A model generated the notes under the pieces. It did not search any database and was not told the DNA's origin. It saw only the letters and a list, made by a program, of their open reading frames with translations. This document shows, one piece after another, positions 1 through 9,391 of a stretch of DNA of 64,000 nt (its first letter is position 1; each line of letters begins with the position of its first letter). A program made the position numbers and the translations under genes. Origin of the DNA: Pseudomonas sp. TCU-HL1 (GTDB lineage Bacteria > Pseudomonadota > Gammaproteobacteria > Pseudomonadales > Pseudomonadaceae); contig NZ_CP015992.1 in the NCBI RefSeq assembly GCF_001708505.1, positions 2,728,001-2,792,000 on the forward strand, in the 5' to 3' direction.

Positions 1-1279
1 CGATTTCCCGCGTCGACTGCTGGGTGCGGTGGGCGAGGGCGCGGACCTCATCGGCCACCACGGCGAAGCCACGGCCGGCCTCGCCAGCGCGGGCGGCTTC
101 AATGGCGGCATTGAGGGCCAGCAGGTTGGTCTGCTCGGCGATGGCGCGGATCACATCCAGCACCTTGCCGATCTCCCGTGACTGTTCGGCCAACGCCTGC
201 ACCTGCGCGGATGCGGCATGCACTTCGCTGCGCACCCGCTGGATCGAGACAATGGTTTCCTCCACGCGCGCCTGACCCTGGCTGGCGGCGGTGGCGGACT
301 CGCGGGTGGCGTCCGAAGTGGAGACGGCGTTGCGTGCCACTTCCTCCACGGCGGTGGTCATTTCCGTGACGGCGGTGGCGGCCTGCTGGATCTCGTCATG
401 CTGCTGCAGCTGGCGCCCGGAACTTTCCTCTGTGCCTCGGCCCATCTGCTCCGCCGCGCTGGCCAACTGGCGGGAGGAACCGGCGATGAGTTCCAGGGTG
501 TCCCGCAGGCCTTGCTGCATGCGTGACAGTGCGGCGAGCAGGCGACCGGTTTCGTCCTGGCCGCGCGACCCCACCGGGCGGCTGAGGTCGCCTTCGGCAA
601 TGCGCTCGGCCACTGCGGCTGCCTCGCGGATCGGACCGACTATGCTGCGGGTCAGCAGCCAGGCGAGGAGGGCGGTGAGCAGGGCGACGGCCAGCAGGGT
701 ACCGATCACGGTGCGCTTGACGCCGGCGTACAGGTCGTCGGCGTGCTCCGCCGAGCGGGCGACTTCTTCGCTGGCCAACTTCATCAGGTCGGCGAACTGT
801 TCACCGGTACGGGTGGAGAGCGCTTGTATCCGGCCGTTCAGCAGCAGGCTCATCTCGTCCGTGCGGTCGGCGGCGGAAAGCTGCTCGTACTGGTCCAGCA
901 CCTGCTGGTACTCGGCCACGGTGGCGGCGAAGGCCTGGTACTGCTTGCGGTTGTGCTCGCGAACCAGCGGCTGGAACTTCGCCAGGGCATCGTCCAGCCA
1001 GCCTTCCACCAGATGCAGGCGGTCGACCGTCGGCTTGAGTACTTCCGGTTCGCGGTTCAGGGCCATGCGCAGGCTGAGCACGCGGATGCTGAGGATGTAA
1101 TCGCGGATTTCACCCAGATAGCGGGCGCTGGGCAGTGACACGTTTTCGGTATGCTGCCCGGTGGCGCGAACTTCCGCCACCTGGCGCAGGGCGAACAGGC
1201 CCTGCAGGAGGACCAGCAGGGCAATCAGCCCGAAGCTGACCAGTGCGCGGCGGGCGATGCTGAGACGAAGGAAGGTCAT
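1..1279 (-). CDS. Methyl-accepting chemotaxis protein, 3' end cut by window edge
   Basis: Inner-membrane chemoreceptor signalling to CheA. About 426 codons lie in the window and the C-terminal part is beyond base 1. The protein has a membrane segment at about residues 10-30, a helical periplasmic sensor to about 185, a second membrane segment near 190-212, a HAMP linker and the signalling domain with the hairpin tip EQTNLLALNAAIEAARAGE. I chose the ATG at 1279 because GGAG lies 6 bases upstream; in-frame ATGs at 1285, 1291 and 1297 lack a comparable site. An ISL3 element begins 52 bases upstream, so the native promoter is probably displaced. The ligand cannot be predicted. Confidence 0.93.
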   Translation of the reverse strand, partial: MTFLRLSIARRALVSFGLIALLVLLQGLFALRQVAEVRATGQHTENVSLPSARYLGEIRDYILSIRVLSLRMALNREPEVLKPTVDRLHLVEGWLDDALAKFQPLVREHNRKQYQAFAATVAEYQQVLDQYEQLSAADRTDEMSLLLNGRIQALSTRTGEQFADLMKLASEEVARSAEHADDLYAGVKRTVIGTLLAVALLTALLAWLLTRSIVGPIREAAAVAERIAEGDLSRPVGSRGQDETGRLLAALSRMQQGLRDTLELIAGSSRQLASAAEQMGRGTEESSGRQLQQHDEIQQAATAVTEMTTAVEEVARNAVSTSDATRESATAASQGQARVEETIVSIQRVRSEVHAASAQVQALAEQSREIGKVLDVIRAIAEQTNLLALNAAIEAARAGEAGRGFAVVADEVRALAHRTQQSTREI

Positions 1280-1323
1280 GCTCATCTCCATTGTCATGAG
1301 CGTTCTAAATCGGGTGTGTAGAA

Positions 1324-1331
1324 AGAGAAAA
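1324..1331. repeat. Left target-site duplication of the ISL3 element
   Basis: AGAGAAAA, identical to 2637-2644 on the other side of the element. Eight bases is the duplication length expected for the ISL3 family. Confidence 0.92.
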
Positions 1332-2636
1332 GGTTCATCGCGCTTTCCCGGGGAAGGCGGCCTTGATTTTCAGGAAGAAGTAGGCCGAGTCCCGGAAGCC
1401 ATAGGCCATGCGTTTGATCACCTTGATGCGGTTGTTCACCCCCTCCAGAACACTGGTGTGCATGGGGAAGCGAGCACTGGCGAGGATGCCCCGAGCGTAT
1501 TTGCGCAGGTTGCGCGCAAAGCGCTGTAGCGGTGCGAGGCCGCTTTCCTGGGCATGTCGCAGCCAGGCCCGCCAGCGCCGCCAGCCTTCCCGCACGCAGG
1601 GGGCGTACCAGACTTCCTTCAGAGCATCCTTGAGCACATAGACAGTAGCCAATGGCTGGTTGGCGTCGAGGAGCTCCTGCAACTGCACGGCCTGTCCGTC
1701 CTTGAGGTTTTCGCGATTGCGCAGCAACAGCCAGCGGCTTTGCTTGACCACCTTGCGCGCCGGTTTGTCTTCGCGCAGGAGGTTGGCTTGGTCGACCCGG
1801 ATACGGTCGATCACGTCACGACCGTAGCGCGCCACCACATGAAACAGGTCGTATACCACTTCGGCCTGCGGGCAGTGCTGCCGCACTTCCAGGTCGAAAG
1901 CGGTGTTCATGTCCATGGCCACCGCCTCAATCTGCTGGCAGTGCTCGCCGAGTAATTCGAAGAACGGGCGGATCGCCTCACGGCTGTTGCCGTGCCCCAC
2001 CCACAGCACCCGCGTGCGCTCGGCATCCATGATCACCGTGGCGTAGCGATGGCCTTTGTGCAGGGCGAACTCGTCCATCACCAGCCGACGCACCTCGCCT
2101 GGCTCAAACGCGCCAACCGAGGCTTCCAGGCGGCGCTTGTCGAGTGTCTTGAGGGTGTGCCAGTGCAGGCCGGTGAGGCGGCTGACGTGGCTGATCGGCA
2201 ACAGTTGCAGCAAGCCCTCGAGCCAGACTCGCAAGCGCTGGGTCAGGCGGGAGGCTGGCTCCAACCAGTCAATCCGTTCGGTCACCCGCCCACAATCCAG
2301 GCAGTCGACGCGGCGCACCGGCAGTTGGAGCAGCACACGCTGATCCAGCAGGTCACGGTCACGCACCTGACGAATTCGCCGCTCGTGGATCAACGGACTG
2401 GGCTTGGCACACCGGCTGCAAATCGGTAAGTGCTCGGCCAGGGGCTCAAGACTGATTAGCAGGGTGTCGTGAGTGGCTTGGCGACAGGCGACGACCGCGT
2501 AGCCTGGCCAGAAAGCAGCAAGATCAATAGGATGCACGGCGGCAGCAGGGAGTGGGGGTTGGTTCGTTTGGCGACTGCCAATCTACCCACTTTCCTGACT
2601 GTCAACTCGCTCTTTCCCCAGAATCCGCGAAGAACC
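1332..2636 (-). mobile_element. ISL3-family insertion sequence, complete
   Basis: A 1305-bp element bounded by imperfect inverted repeats of about 24 bp. The left end at 1332-1355 reads GGTTCATCGCG..., and the right end at 2613-2636 reads GGTTCTTCGCG... on the minus strand, with about 18 of 24 positions matching. Both ends abut the same 8-bp sequence AGAGAAAA. It carries one full-length transposase whose stop codon lies inside the left repeat. The perfect duplication and intact gene point to a recent insertion. It sits between the terminator of the transporter gene at 2686-4062 and the start of the chemoreceptor gene. Confidence 0.93.
1335..2537 (-). CDS. ISL3-family transposase
   Basis: DDE-type transposase of 400 residues, full length for the family. 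The N-terminus has a zinc-finger-like pair of CxxC motifs (C40/C43 and C79/C82). The likely catalytic triad is D155 (MDEFALHKGH), D209 (AVAMDMNTAF) and E365 (VLEGVNNRIK), each in typical ISL3 sequence context. The C-terminal stretch KRMAYGFRDSAYF is also characteristic. No frameshift or stop is seen, so the element should be able to move. Confidence 0.95.
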   Translation of the reverse strand: MHPIDLAAFWPGYAVVACRQATHDTLLISLEPLAEHLPICSRCAKPSPLIHERRIRQVRDRDLLDQRVLLQLPVRRVDCLDCGRVTERIDWLEPASRLTQRLRVWLEGLLQLLPISHVSRLTGLHWHTLKTLDKRRLEASVGAFEPGEVRRLVMDEFALHKGHRYATVIMDAERTRVLWVGHGNSREAIRPFFELLGEHCQQIEAVAMDMNTAFDLEVRQHCPQAEVVYDLFHVVARYGRDVIDRIRVDQANLLREDKPARKVVKQSRWLLLRNRENLKDGQAVQLQELLDANQPLATVYVLKDALKEVWYAPCVREGWRRWRAWLRHAQESGLAPLQRFARNLRKYARGILASARFPMHTSVLEGVNNRIKVIKRMAYGFRDSAYFFLKIKAAFPGKAR

Positions 2637-2644
2637 AGAGAAAA
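2637..2644. repeat. Right target-site duplication of the ISL3 element
   Basis: AGAGAAAA, identical to 1324-1331. On the minus strand it reads TTTTCTCT and is also the U-tract of the terminator at 2637-2662. Confidence 0.92.
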
Positions 2645-2662
2645 GGCCCCGTGTGGGGCCTT
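2637..2662 (-). terminator. Rho-independent terminator of the MHS transporter gene
   Basis: On the minus strand: AAGGCCCC, loop ACAC, GGGGCCTT, then TTTTCTCT. It lies 24 bases after the stop of the gene at 2686-4062. The U-tract is retained only because the insertion duplicated it. Confidence 0.85.
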
Positions 2663-2685
2663 CTCTGCTCAGGTGGCTTGCGCGA

Positions 2686-4062
<1,377 letters not shown>

Positions 4063-4462
4063 CGTTGTCTCCGTTGTTTTTGTTAGGTAGCCGGACGCGC
4101 ATTCTCCTGGCGCAAGGCCTGGTGGGAACGCGTGCACGCTGGCGTAACGGTGCTCGTTGGGAGCGGTCCGGTTATCGCCGTCCGAGTGGTGTCAGGGAGT
4201 CGGTTCAGCGTCGCGGCGTGGCGGTCGCACGCGGTCTGGATGCCGTGGCAGGCCGGCTGGAGGAGGGGGCTTCGATCAGGGAGCTGGAGGTATGCATGAG
4301 CTGTTACCCGTTTCTTGAAATTGTTATGTCGTGACGCTTGGTTGTCATCGCAGGGCCTGCCGGGTGACTGGGCTGGCAGTGATGCCACCCGGTGGGTTGC
4401 CTGCAACATGGGGTTCATGTTGCGCAGTGATCGAAAAAGCGTCAATTCGATAACCGGCCTTT

Positions 4463-4479
4463 TGTTCGCTGATCGAACA
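4463..4479. promoter_or_regulatory. Candidate operator, TGTTCG-N5-CGAACA
   Basis: Perfect 6-bp inverted repeat with 5-base spacer, 5 bases from the next palindrome and within the AT-rich promoter stretch. The protein that binds it is unknown; the TetR at 6715-7383 and the IclR at 12173-12943 are candidates. Confidence 0.5.
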
Positions 4480-4483
4480 CAAA

Positions 4484-4499
4484 ACTAACTGGTTCGTAC
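4484..4499. promoter_or_regulatory. Candidate operator ACTAACTGGTTCGTAC
   Basis: Palindrome-like site (ACTAAC-TG-GTTCGT). A close match, read on the minus strand as GTAATTAACTGGTTAGTAC, sits upstream of aroQ at 14479-14497. Sharing of TAACTGGTT plus GTAC by two hydroaromatic units suggests one regulator, most likely the neighbouring TetR protein. The regulator assignment is inference. Confidence 0.6.
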
Positions 4500-4572
4500 A
4501 TATTGAATTGAAGGGCTGACTTTACGCGCGAATAATCAATCCAGCTACGAAAACAAGGGTTCTTCATTTCTT

Positions 4573-4671
4573 TGTAGGGGCGAATTCATTCGCCAAGGGA
4601 CGCGAAGCGTCCCCCAGCGGAGGCCCGATGGCAGACCTGCGGTCTGCTTGGCGAATGAATTCGCCCCTACA
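4573..4671. repeat. Large intergenic palindrome of the GAATTCATTCGC type
   Basis: Perfect 25-bp inverted arms at 4573-4597 and 4647-4671 (TGTAGGGGCGAATTCATTC...). Between them are two smaller hairpins, GGGACGC-GAA-GCGTCCC and GCAGACC-TGC-GGTCTGC. Related elements occur at 12960-12997 and 24985-25062. This resembles REP-type extragenic elements of Pseudomonas. Confidence 0.85.
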
Positions 4672-4706
4672 GCTAACTGCGGCGCCCACCCACAAGGAGC
4701 TGAAGC

Positions 4707-6617
4707 ATGCAGCGTTCCATTGCCACCGTCTCCCTGAGCGGTACCCTGCCGGAAAAACTCGAGGCCATTGCCGCCGCCGGTTTCGACGGTGTCGAGATCT
4801 TCGAGAACGACCTCCTGTACTACGCCGGCAGCCCGCGTGAAATTCGCCAGATGTGCGCCGACCTCGGCATCGCCATCACGCTGTTCCAGCCATTCCGCGA
4901 TTTCGAGGGTTGCCGCCGCGACCGCCTGCAGAAGAACCTGGACCGCGCCGAGCGCAAGTTCGACCTGATGCAGGAACTGGGCACCGACCTGGTGCTGGTG
5001 TGCAGCAACGTCCAGCCCGACTCGCTGCCGGACGAGGAAATCCTGGTTGATGACCTACGCCTGCTGGCTGAGCGTGCCGGCGCGCGCAATTTGCGCATCG
5101 GCTATGAAGCCCTGGCCTGGGGGCGCCACGTGAACAGCTGGCAGCAGGTCTGGAACCTGGTGCGCCAGGCCGATCACCCGGCCCTGGGCGTGCTGCTGGA
5201 CAGCTTCCACACCCTGTCGATCAAGGGCGATCCGAGCGGCATCGCCGAGATTCCCGGCGACAAGATCTTCTTCGTGCAGATGGCCGACGCGCCGCTGCTG
5301 GCCATGGACGTGCTGGAGTGGAGCCGGCATTTCCGCTGCTTCCCCGGCCAGGGCGAGTTCGACCTGCCGGGCTTCCTAGCCCCCATCCTGCGCAGCGGTT
5401 ATACCGGCCCGCTGTCGCTGGAAATATTCAACGACGGCTTTCGCGCCGCACCGCCGCGCGCCAATGCCGCCGACGGCCTGCGCTCCTTGCTCTACCTCGA
5501 AGAGAAGACCCGCAAGCTGCTGGCCAGGGACCCGACGCCGCCAGCCAACCTGGACATCCTCTTCTCGCCGCCGCCGGCCAGCCGCTACGACGGCGTGGAA
5601 TTCCTCGAATTCGCCGTGGACGAGGCTCAGGGCGCCAAGCTCGCCGGCTGGCTGGAACGCTTGGGCTTCGCCCGCGCCGGCAAGCACCGCTCCAAGGACG
5701 TGAGCCTGCTGCGCCAGGGCGACATCAACATCGTGCTGAACGCCGAACCCTACTCGTTCGCCCACGGTTTCTTCGAATCCCACGGCCCGTCCCTGTGCGC
5801 CACCGCGCTGCGGGTCAAGGACAGCAGCAGCGCCCTGGAGCGTGCCCGTGAGTTCAAGGGGCAGCCCTATCGCGGCCTGGTGGGGCCCAACGAGCGGGAG
5901 ATTCCGGCCGTGCGTGCTCCGGACGGCAGCCTGATCTACCTGGTGGAGCAGGCCCAGGCCGGGCAGACCATCTATGACAGCGACTTTGTCCTCGACGCCA
6001 ATGCCAGCCAGACCGGCCAACTCGACCGCATCGACCACATGGCCCTGGCCCTGCCGGCCGACGGCCTGGACAGCTGGGTGCTGTTCTACAAGAGCGTGCT
6101 GGACTTCGAAGCCGACGACGAAGTGGTGCTGCCGGACCCGTACGGCCTGGTGAAGAGCCGTGCCATCCGCAGTCGCTGCAGCAGCGTCCGCCTGCCGTTG
6201 AACATCTCCGAGAACCGCAACACGGCCATCTCCCATGCGTTGTCCAGCTATCGCGGCTCGGGTGCGCACCACATTGCCTTCTCCTGCGAGGACATCTTCG
6301 CCGAGGTCAGCCGCGCCAAGGACGCCGGTGTACCGCTGCTGGATATCCCGCTGAACTACTACGACGACCTGGCCGCGCGCTTCGATTTCGACGACGAGTT
6401 CCTCAGCGAACTGGCCTACTACAACGTGCTCTATGACCGCGATGCCCAGGGCGGCGAGTTGTTCCACGTCTATACCGAGCCGTTCGAGGGGCGTTTCTTC
6501 TTCGAAATCCTGCAGCGCAAGAACGGCTACGCCGGCTACGGTGCGGCCAACGTCGCGGTGCGCTTGGCGGCCATGGCCAAGGCGCGGAGCGGCGCCATTG
6601 CCAAGGCCAAGCTGTAA
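4707..6617 (+). CDS. quiC1: 3-dehydroshikimate dehydratase with C-terminal 4-hydroxyphenylpyruvate dioxygenase-like domain
   Basis: Converts 3-dehydroshikimate to protocatechuate, feeding quinate and shikimate into the beta-ketoadipate pathway. It has 636 residues. Residues 1-280 form an AP-endonuclease/xylose-isomerase-like TIM barrel with metal ligands at E134, D165, Q191 and E239, each in the expected context. Residues about 290-630 are two VOC modules like 4-hydroxyphenylpyruvate dioxygenase, with candidate iron ligands near H444, H521 and E600. This fusion is the Pseudomonas QuiC1 form; the activity of the second half is not settled by sequence. AAGGAG lies 8 bases before the ATG. A terminator follows at 6626-6654. 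Confidence 0.95.
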   Translation: MQRSIATVSLSGTLPEKLEAIAAAGFDGVEIFENDLLYYAGSPREIRQMCADLGIAITLFQPFRDFEGCRRDRLQKNLDRAERKFDLMQELGTDLVLVCSNVQPDSLPDEEILVDDLRLLAERAGARNLRIGYEALAWGRHVNSWQQVWNLVRQADHPALGVLLDSFHTLSIKGDPSGIAEIPGDKIFFVQMADAPLLAMDVLEWSRHFRCFPGQGEFDLPGFLAPILRSGYTGPLSLEIFNDGFRAAPPRANAADGLRSLLYLEEKTRKLLARDPTPPANLDILFSPPPASRYDGVEFLEFAVDEAQGAKLAGWLERLGFARAGKHRSKDVSLLRQGDINIVLNAEPYSFAHGFFESHGPSLCATALRVKDSSSALERAREFKGQPYRGLVGPNEREIPAVRAPDGSLIYLVEQAQAGQTIYDSDFVLDANASQTGQLDRIDHMALALPADGLDSWVLFYKSVLDFEADDEVVLPDPYGLVKSRAIRSRCSSVRLPLNISENRNTAISHALSSYRGSGAHHIAFSCEDIFAEVSRAKDAGVPLLDIPLNYYDDLAARFDFDDEFLSELAYYNVLYDRDAQGGELFHVYTEPFEGRFFFEILQRKNGYAGYGAANVAVRLAAMAKARSGAIAKAKL

Positions 6618-6625
6618 GTGCTCGA

Positions 6626-6654
6626 AAGCCCGGCACATGGCGTGTGCCGGGCTT
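6626..6654 (+). terminator. Rho-independent terminator after quiC1
   Basis: AAGCCCGGCAC, short loop, GTGCCGGGCTT, followed by TCTCTTC. It begins 9 bases after the quiC1 stop and separates it from the TetR gene. Confidence 0.8.
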
Positions 6655-6714
6655 CTCTTCGGGTGGTGCTCCAGCCCATAATCGACGCCAGTTTCCGCTG
6701 GCCGTGAGCCCAAG

Positions 6715-7383
6715 ATGACAACAACTGCCGAACTCCAAGACCTGCCCGCAGAGGCCCCTCGCAAAGGGCGCAAGAACAACCCGGAGAAAACCCGCGAAAA
6801 CATCCTCCAGGCGGCTATCGCCGAGTTCGTCCAGCAGGGTCTGTCCGGCGCCCGCGTGGATGCCATTGCCGAGCGCATGCACACCTCCAAGCGGATGATC
6901 TACTACTACTTCGGCAGCAAGGAGCAGCTCTACGTCGAAGTGCTGGAGAAGCTCTACGGCGACATCCGCAGCACCGAAGGCAAGCTCCACCTGGCCGAAC
7001 TGGAACCCCGCGAGGCGATCCGTCGCCTGGTGGAGTTCACCTTCGACCACCACGACCGCAACGTGGACTTCGTGCGCATCGTCAGCATCGAGAACATTCA
7101 CCACGGCGAGTACGTGAAGCAGTCCAAGGCCATTCGCTCGATGAGCACCACCGTGCTCGATGCCCTGGGCGAAATCCTCCATCGCGGTGAGGCCGAGGGC
7201 CTGTTCCGGCCGGGCCTGAACCCCCTCGACCTGCACCTGCTGATCAGCTCCTTCTGCTTCTACCGCGTCTCCAACCGCAACACCTTCGGCGAGATCTTCC
7301 AGATCGACCTGGTCGACGAGCAGGTCAAGGCGCGGCACAAGGCGATGATCTGCGAGTCGGTGCTGCGTTACCTGCAGGCATGA
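6715..7383 (+). CDS. TetR/AcrR-family transcriptional regulator
   Basis: 222-residue regulator. The N-terminal helix-turn-helix (about residues 22-68) includes GARVDAIAERMHTSKRMIYYYF, typical of TetR proteins, and the C-terminal half is a helical ligand-binding domain. It lies 97 bases after quiC1 with a terminator between, so it probably has its own promoter. It is the best candidate to bind the palindromes at 4484-4499 and 14479-14497 and to respond to a hydroaromatic compound; this is inference. Its 3' end overlaps the convergent flavoprotein gene by 59 bases. Confidence 0.92.
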   Translation: MTTTAELQDLPAEAPRKGRKNNPEKTRENILQAAIAEFVQQGLSGARVDAIAERMHTSKRMIYYYFGSKEQLYVEVLEKLYGDIRSTEGKLHLAELEPREAIRRLVEFTFDHHDRNVDFVRIVSIENIHHGEYVKQSKAIRSMSTTVLDALGEILHRGEAEGLFRPGLNPLDLHLLISSFCFYRVSNRNTFGEIFQIDLVDEQVKARHKAMICESVLRYLQA

Positions 7384-9064
7384 GTTCCTGCCCGGCCAGG
7401 GCCAATCCAGCCAGGTAACCGAAGGTCATCCCCGGCCCCAGGGTGATTCCGCCGCTGGGGTAATGCCCGTCCATCACGCTCGCCATGTCGTTACCCACCA
7501 CGTGAAGACCGGGGATGACTTCACCCTGGTCGTCCAGTGCCCGGGCCCAGGCATCGGTGTGCAGCCCGGCGAGTGTGCCGAGGCTGCCGGGCACCAGCTT
7601 CACTGCGTAGAACGGTCCCTGGCGCAGCGCGCCCAATGAAGGGTTGGGCCCATGTAGCGGCTCCCCCTGGGCGCGGTTGTAGGCTGAAGCGCCGCGCTGG
7701 AAGTCCGGGTCGACACCGCGCGCGGCGTGGGCATTGAACGCTGCCACCGTCGCTTCCAGTTGCTGCCCATCCACGCCGCATTGCCGTGCCAGTTCGACGA
7801 GGCTGGCGGCCCGGTGCAGGTAGCCGTTGCGCACATAACGGCCGGTGGGGAATGGGAAGGGCCGCGCCCAGCCGATGCCGTAGCGGCGCTGTGCGCGGTG
7901 GTCGCAGAGCAGCCAGGCAGCGGGCTCTTCTCCGGCCGGCGTGGCGCGGAACAGCGCGTTCATGAAGTCGTGGTAGGAGTCGGCCTCGTTGGTGAAGCGC
8001 CGCCCATCGCGCAAGACCGCGATGAAGCCCGGTTTGGCCCGTTCCATCAAATGCGGAAAACCACTGAAGCCGCCATCGGCACGGGGCACCCGTGACACCG
8101 GTGCCCAGGCGGCGGGGCTGGAGATCTGCTCAGCAACCCGTGCACCCACGCTTTCGCCCAGGCGCAACCCGTCGCCGGTATTGGTTTTCGGGGCTGCGGA
8201 GAGGTGTTCGTGGCCAAACAGTGCCTTGATGCGTTGCGGGTCGTGGGGAAAACCACCACAGGCCAGCACCACGCCTCGGCGCGCCAGCACCTTCACTACC
8301 TGGCCATCCTGTTGCAAATCCGCCCCGGTCACGCGCACTCCGTCCTTCAGCAACCGTTGGGCAGTGGCACCGGTTTCCAGGCTCACCCCCAGATCCAGCG
8401 CGCTGTGCAGCAGACGCGCCACCAGGGCATTGCCGTTGACCAGGTGCAGCCCGCGACCCTGTAGCAGACGGTCACACCAATGCCGCAGCAGACGACCGGC
8501 GACGTAGCAGGCGGAGCGTGGCGAGCGGCAGGCGTTGAGAAAGTGCCCAAGGTCCGCGCCACCGGCAATGCCCATGCCGCCCAGGCTGATCAGGTCCAGC
8601 GGCGGTCGCAGGGCATCGAGCCAGGGGCCGAGGTGGCGGCCGTCGTAGGGTTGGGCGCAGAGGGAGCGGCCTCCGCGCACTGCACCGGGGGAGTCGTGCA
8701 TGTCCGGCATGCGGCTGCCGGAATAGAACTGCACCCGCGTGTGGCGCTGGAAGAAGTCCACCATCTCCGGGCCGTGCTGGAGAAAGGCCTGCTGGCGTTC
8801 GTCCAGTTCATCGACGCCCAGTTCTGCACGCAGGTAGGTGGCGACGGCGTCCTCGCTGTCTGGCGCGCCTTCCGCCTGGGCCAGCGGGTTGCGCGGAATC
8901 CACAACCAGCCGCCCGACCAGGCACTGGTGCCGCCGAGCTGATCGGCCTTCTCCGCCACCAGCACCTCGAGGCCCTGGTGGGCGGCGGTAACCGCAGCCG
9001 CCAGGCCCGAAGCGCCGGAGCCGATCACCAGCACATCGCAGTGGTGCTCGGTCATTGTGTTCAT
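7325..9064 (-). CDS. FAD-dependent oxidoreductase, 3-ketosteroid-dehydrogenase/fumarate-reductase-like (copy 2)
   Basis: 579-residue flavoprotein. The N-terminus has an FAD dinucleotide fold, DVLVIGSGASGLAAAV, with the acidic residue of VLVAEKADQLGG 20-30 residues on, then GGTSAWSGGWLWIP typical of the family. The C-terminal HYPSGGITLGPGMTFGYLAG is the second FAD contact. Such enzymes insert or remove a carbon-carbon double bond next to a carbonyl. Its ATG overlaps the TGA of the NIPSNAP gene (ATGA at 9061-9064), indicating translational coupling. A similar enzyme is encoded at 9392-11110. The substrate is unknown; the context suggests a cyclohexane or cyclohexene carboxylic acid. Confidence 0.9.
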   Translation of the reverse strand: MNTMTEHHCDVLVIGSGASGLAAAVTAAHQGLEVLVAEKADQLGGTSAWSGGWLWIPRNPLAQAEGAPDSEDAVATYLRAELGVDELDERQQAFLQHGPEMVDFFQRHTRVQFYSGSRMPDMHDSPGAVRGGRSLCAQPYDGRHLGPWLDALRPPLDLISLGGMGIAGGADLGHFLNACRSPRSACYVAGRLLRHWCDRLLQGRGLHLVNGNALVARLLHSALDLGVSLETGATAQRLLKDGVRVTGADLQQDGQVVKVLARRGVVLACGGFPHDPQRIKALFGHEHLSAAPKTNTGDGLRLGESVGARVAEQISSPAAWAPVSRVPRADGGFSGFPHLMERAKPGFIAVLRDGRRFTNEADSYHDFMNALFRATPAGEEPAAWLLCDHRAQRRYGIGWARPFPFPTGRYVRNGYLHRAASLVELARQCGVDGQQLEATVAAFNAHAARGVDPDFQRGASAYNRAQGEPLHGPNPSLGALRQGPFYAVKLVPGSLGTLAGLHTDAWARALDDQGEVIPGLHVVGNDMASVMDGHYPSGGITLGPGMTFGYLAGLALAGQELMPAGNAAPTRRSSPCAAP

Positions 9065-9381
9065 TGCAGCGGGGAGAAGCCGGTGGGGCGCATCAGGCGC
9101 GATTCCAGATGCACCACCGCATCCAGTTCCTTGTTCAGTCGGCCGAACTCGGCCCAGCGCGGGTCGGCGGCCATCTTCGTGCGGCGAGCAATGCGGTCGT
9201 CCAGGCTTTCGTAGGCCCAGATATGCACCACCTGGTTGGCTTCGCCGAACTCGGTGGTGAAGAAACCGACCAGCTGGCCCAGGTGCTCGGTTTGCAGCTC
9301 CAGGCAGTGGCTGCGGTAGAGCGCCAGCCAGTCGGCCAGTTTGGTGGGTTTGAGGGTGTAGGTGCGCAGTTCGTAATACAT
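9061..9381 (-). CDS. NIPSNAP family protein
   Basis: Small alpha/beta-barrel protein of 106 residues beginning MYYELRTYTLKPTKLADWL, the classic NIPSNAP opening, with the conserved VVHIWAYESLDDR and the basic RRTKMAADPRW region. I chose the ATG at 9381 because AAGGA lies 7 bases upstream; an in-frame ATG at 9423 falls inside the preceding gene. It is placed between two related flavoprotein genes and coupled to the second. Small proteins of this fold next to catabolic oxidoreductases often act as accessory enzymes, but no reaction can be assigned here. Confidence 0.87.
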   Translation of the reverse strand: MYYELRTYTLKPTKLADWLALYRSHCLELQTEHLGQLVGFFTTEFGEANQVVHIWAYESLDDRIARRTKMAADPRWAEFGRLNKELDAVVHLESRLMRPTGFSPLQ

Positions 9382-9391
9382 GGGGGAGTCC

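Larger units (their letters stand above)
4063..4706. other. Divergent intergenic region between transporter and quiC1
   Basis: 644 bases with no convincing gene. It holds two adjacent palindromes (4463-4479 and 4484-4499) and a large inverted-repeat element (4573-4671). Bases 4440-4560 are AT-rich relative to the surroundings and probably contain the divergent promoters. Confidence 0.7.

Noticed and set aside
1279..1331. Sigma-28-type promoter for the chemoreceptor
   Set aside because: A CCGATTT stretch resembles the -10 part but no TAAA is found at the right distance; the evidence is too weak.
5376..6890. Long minus-strand frame of 504 codons over quiC1
   Set aside because: Reverse-frame artefact of a confident quiC1 gene with conserved metal ligands in the forward frame.
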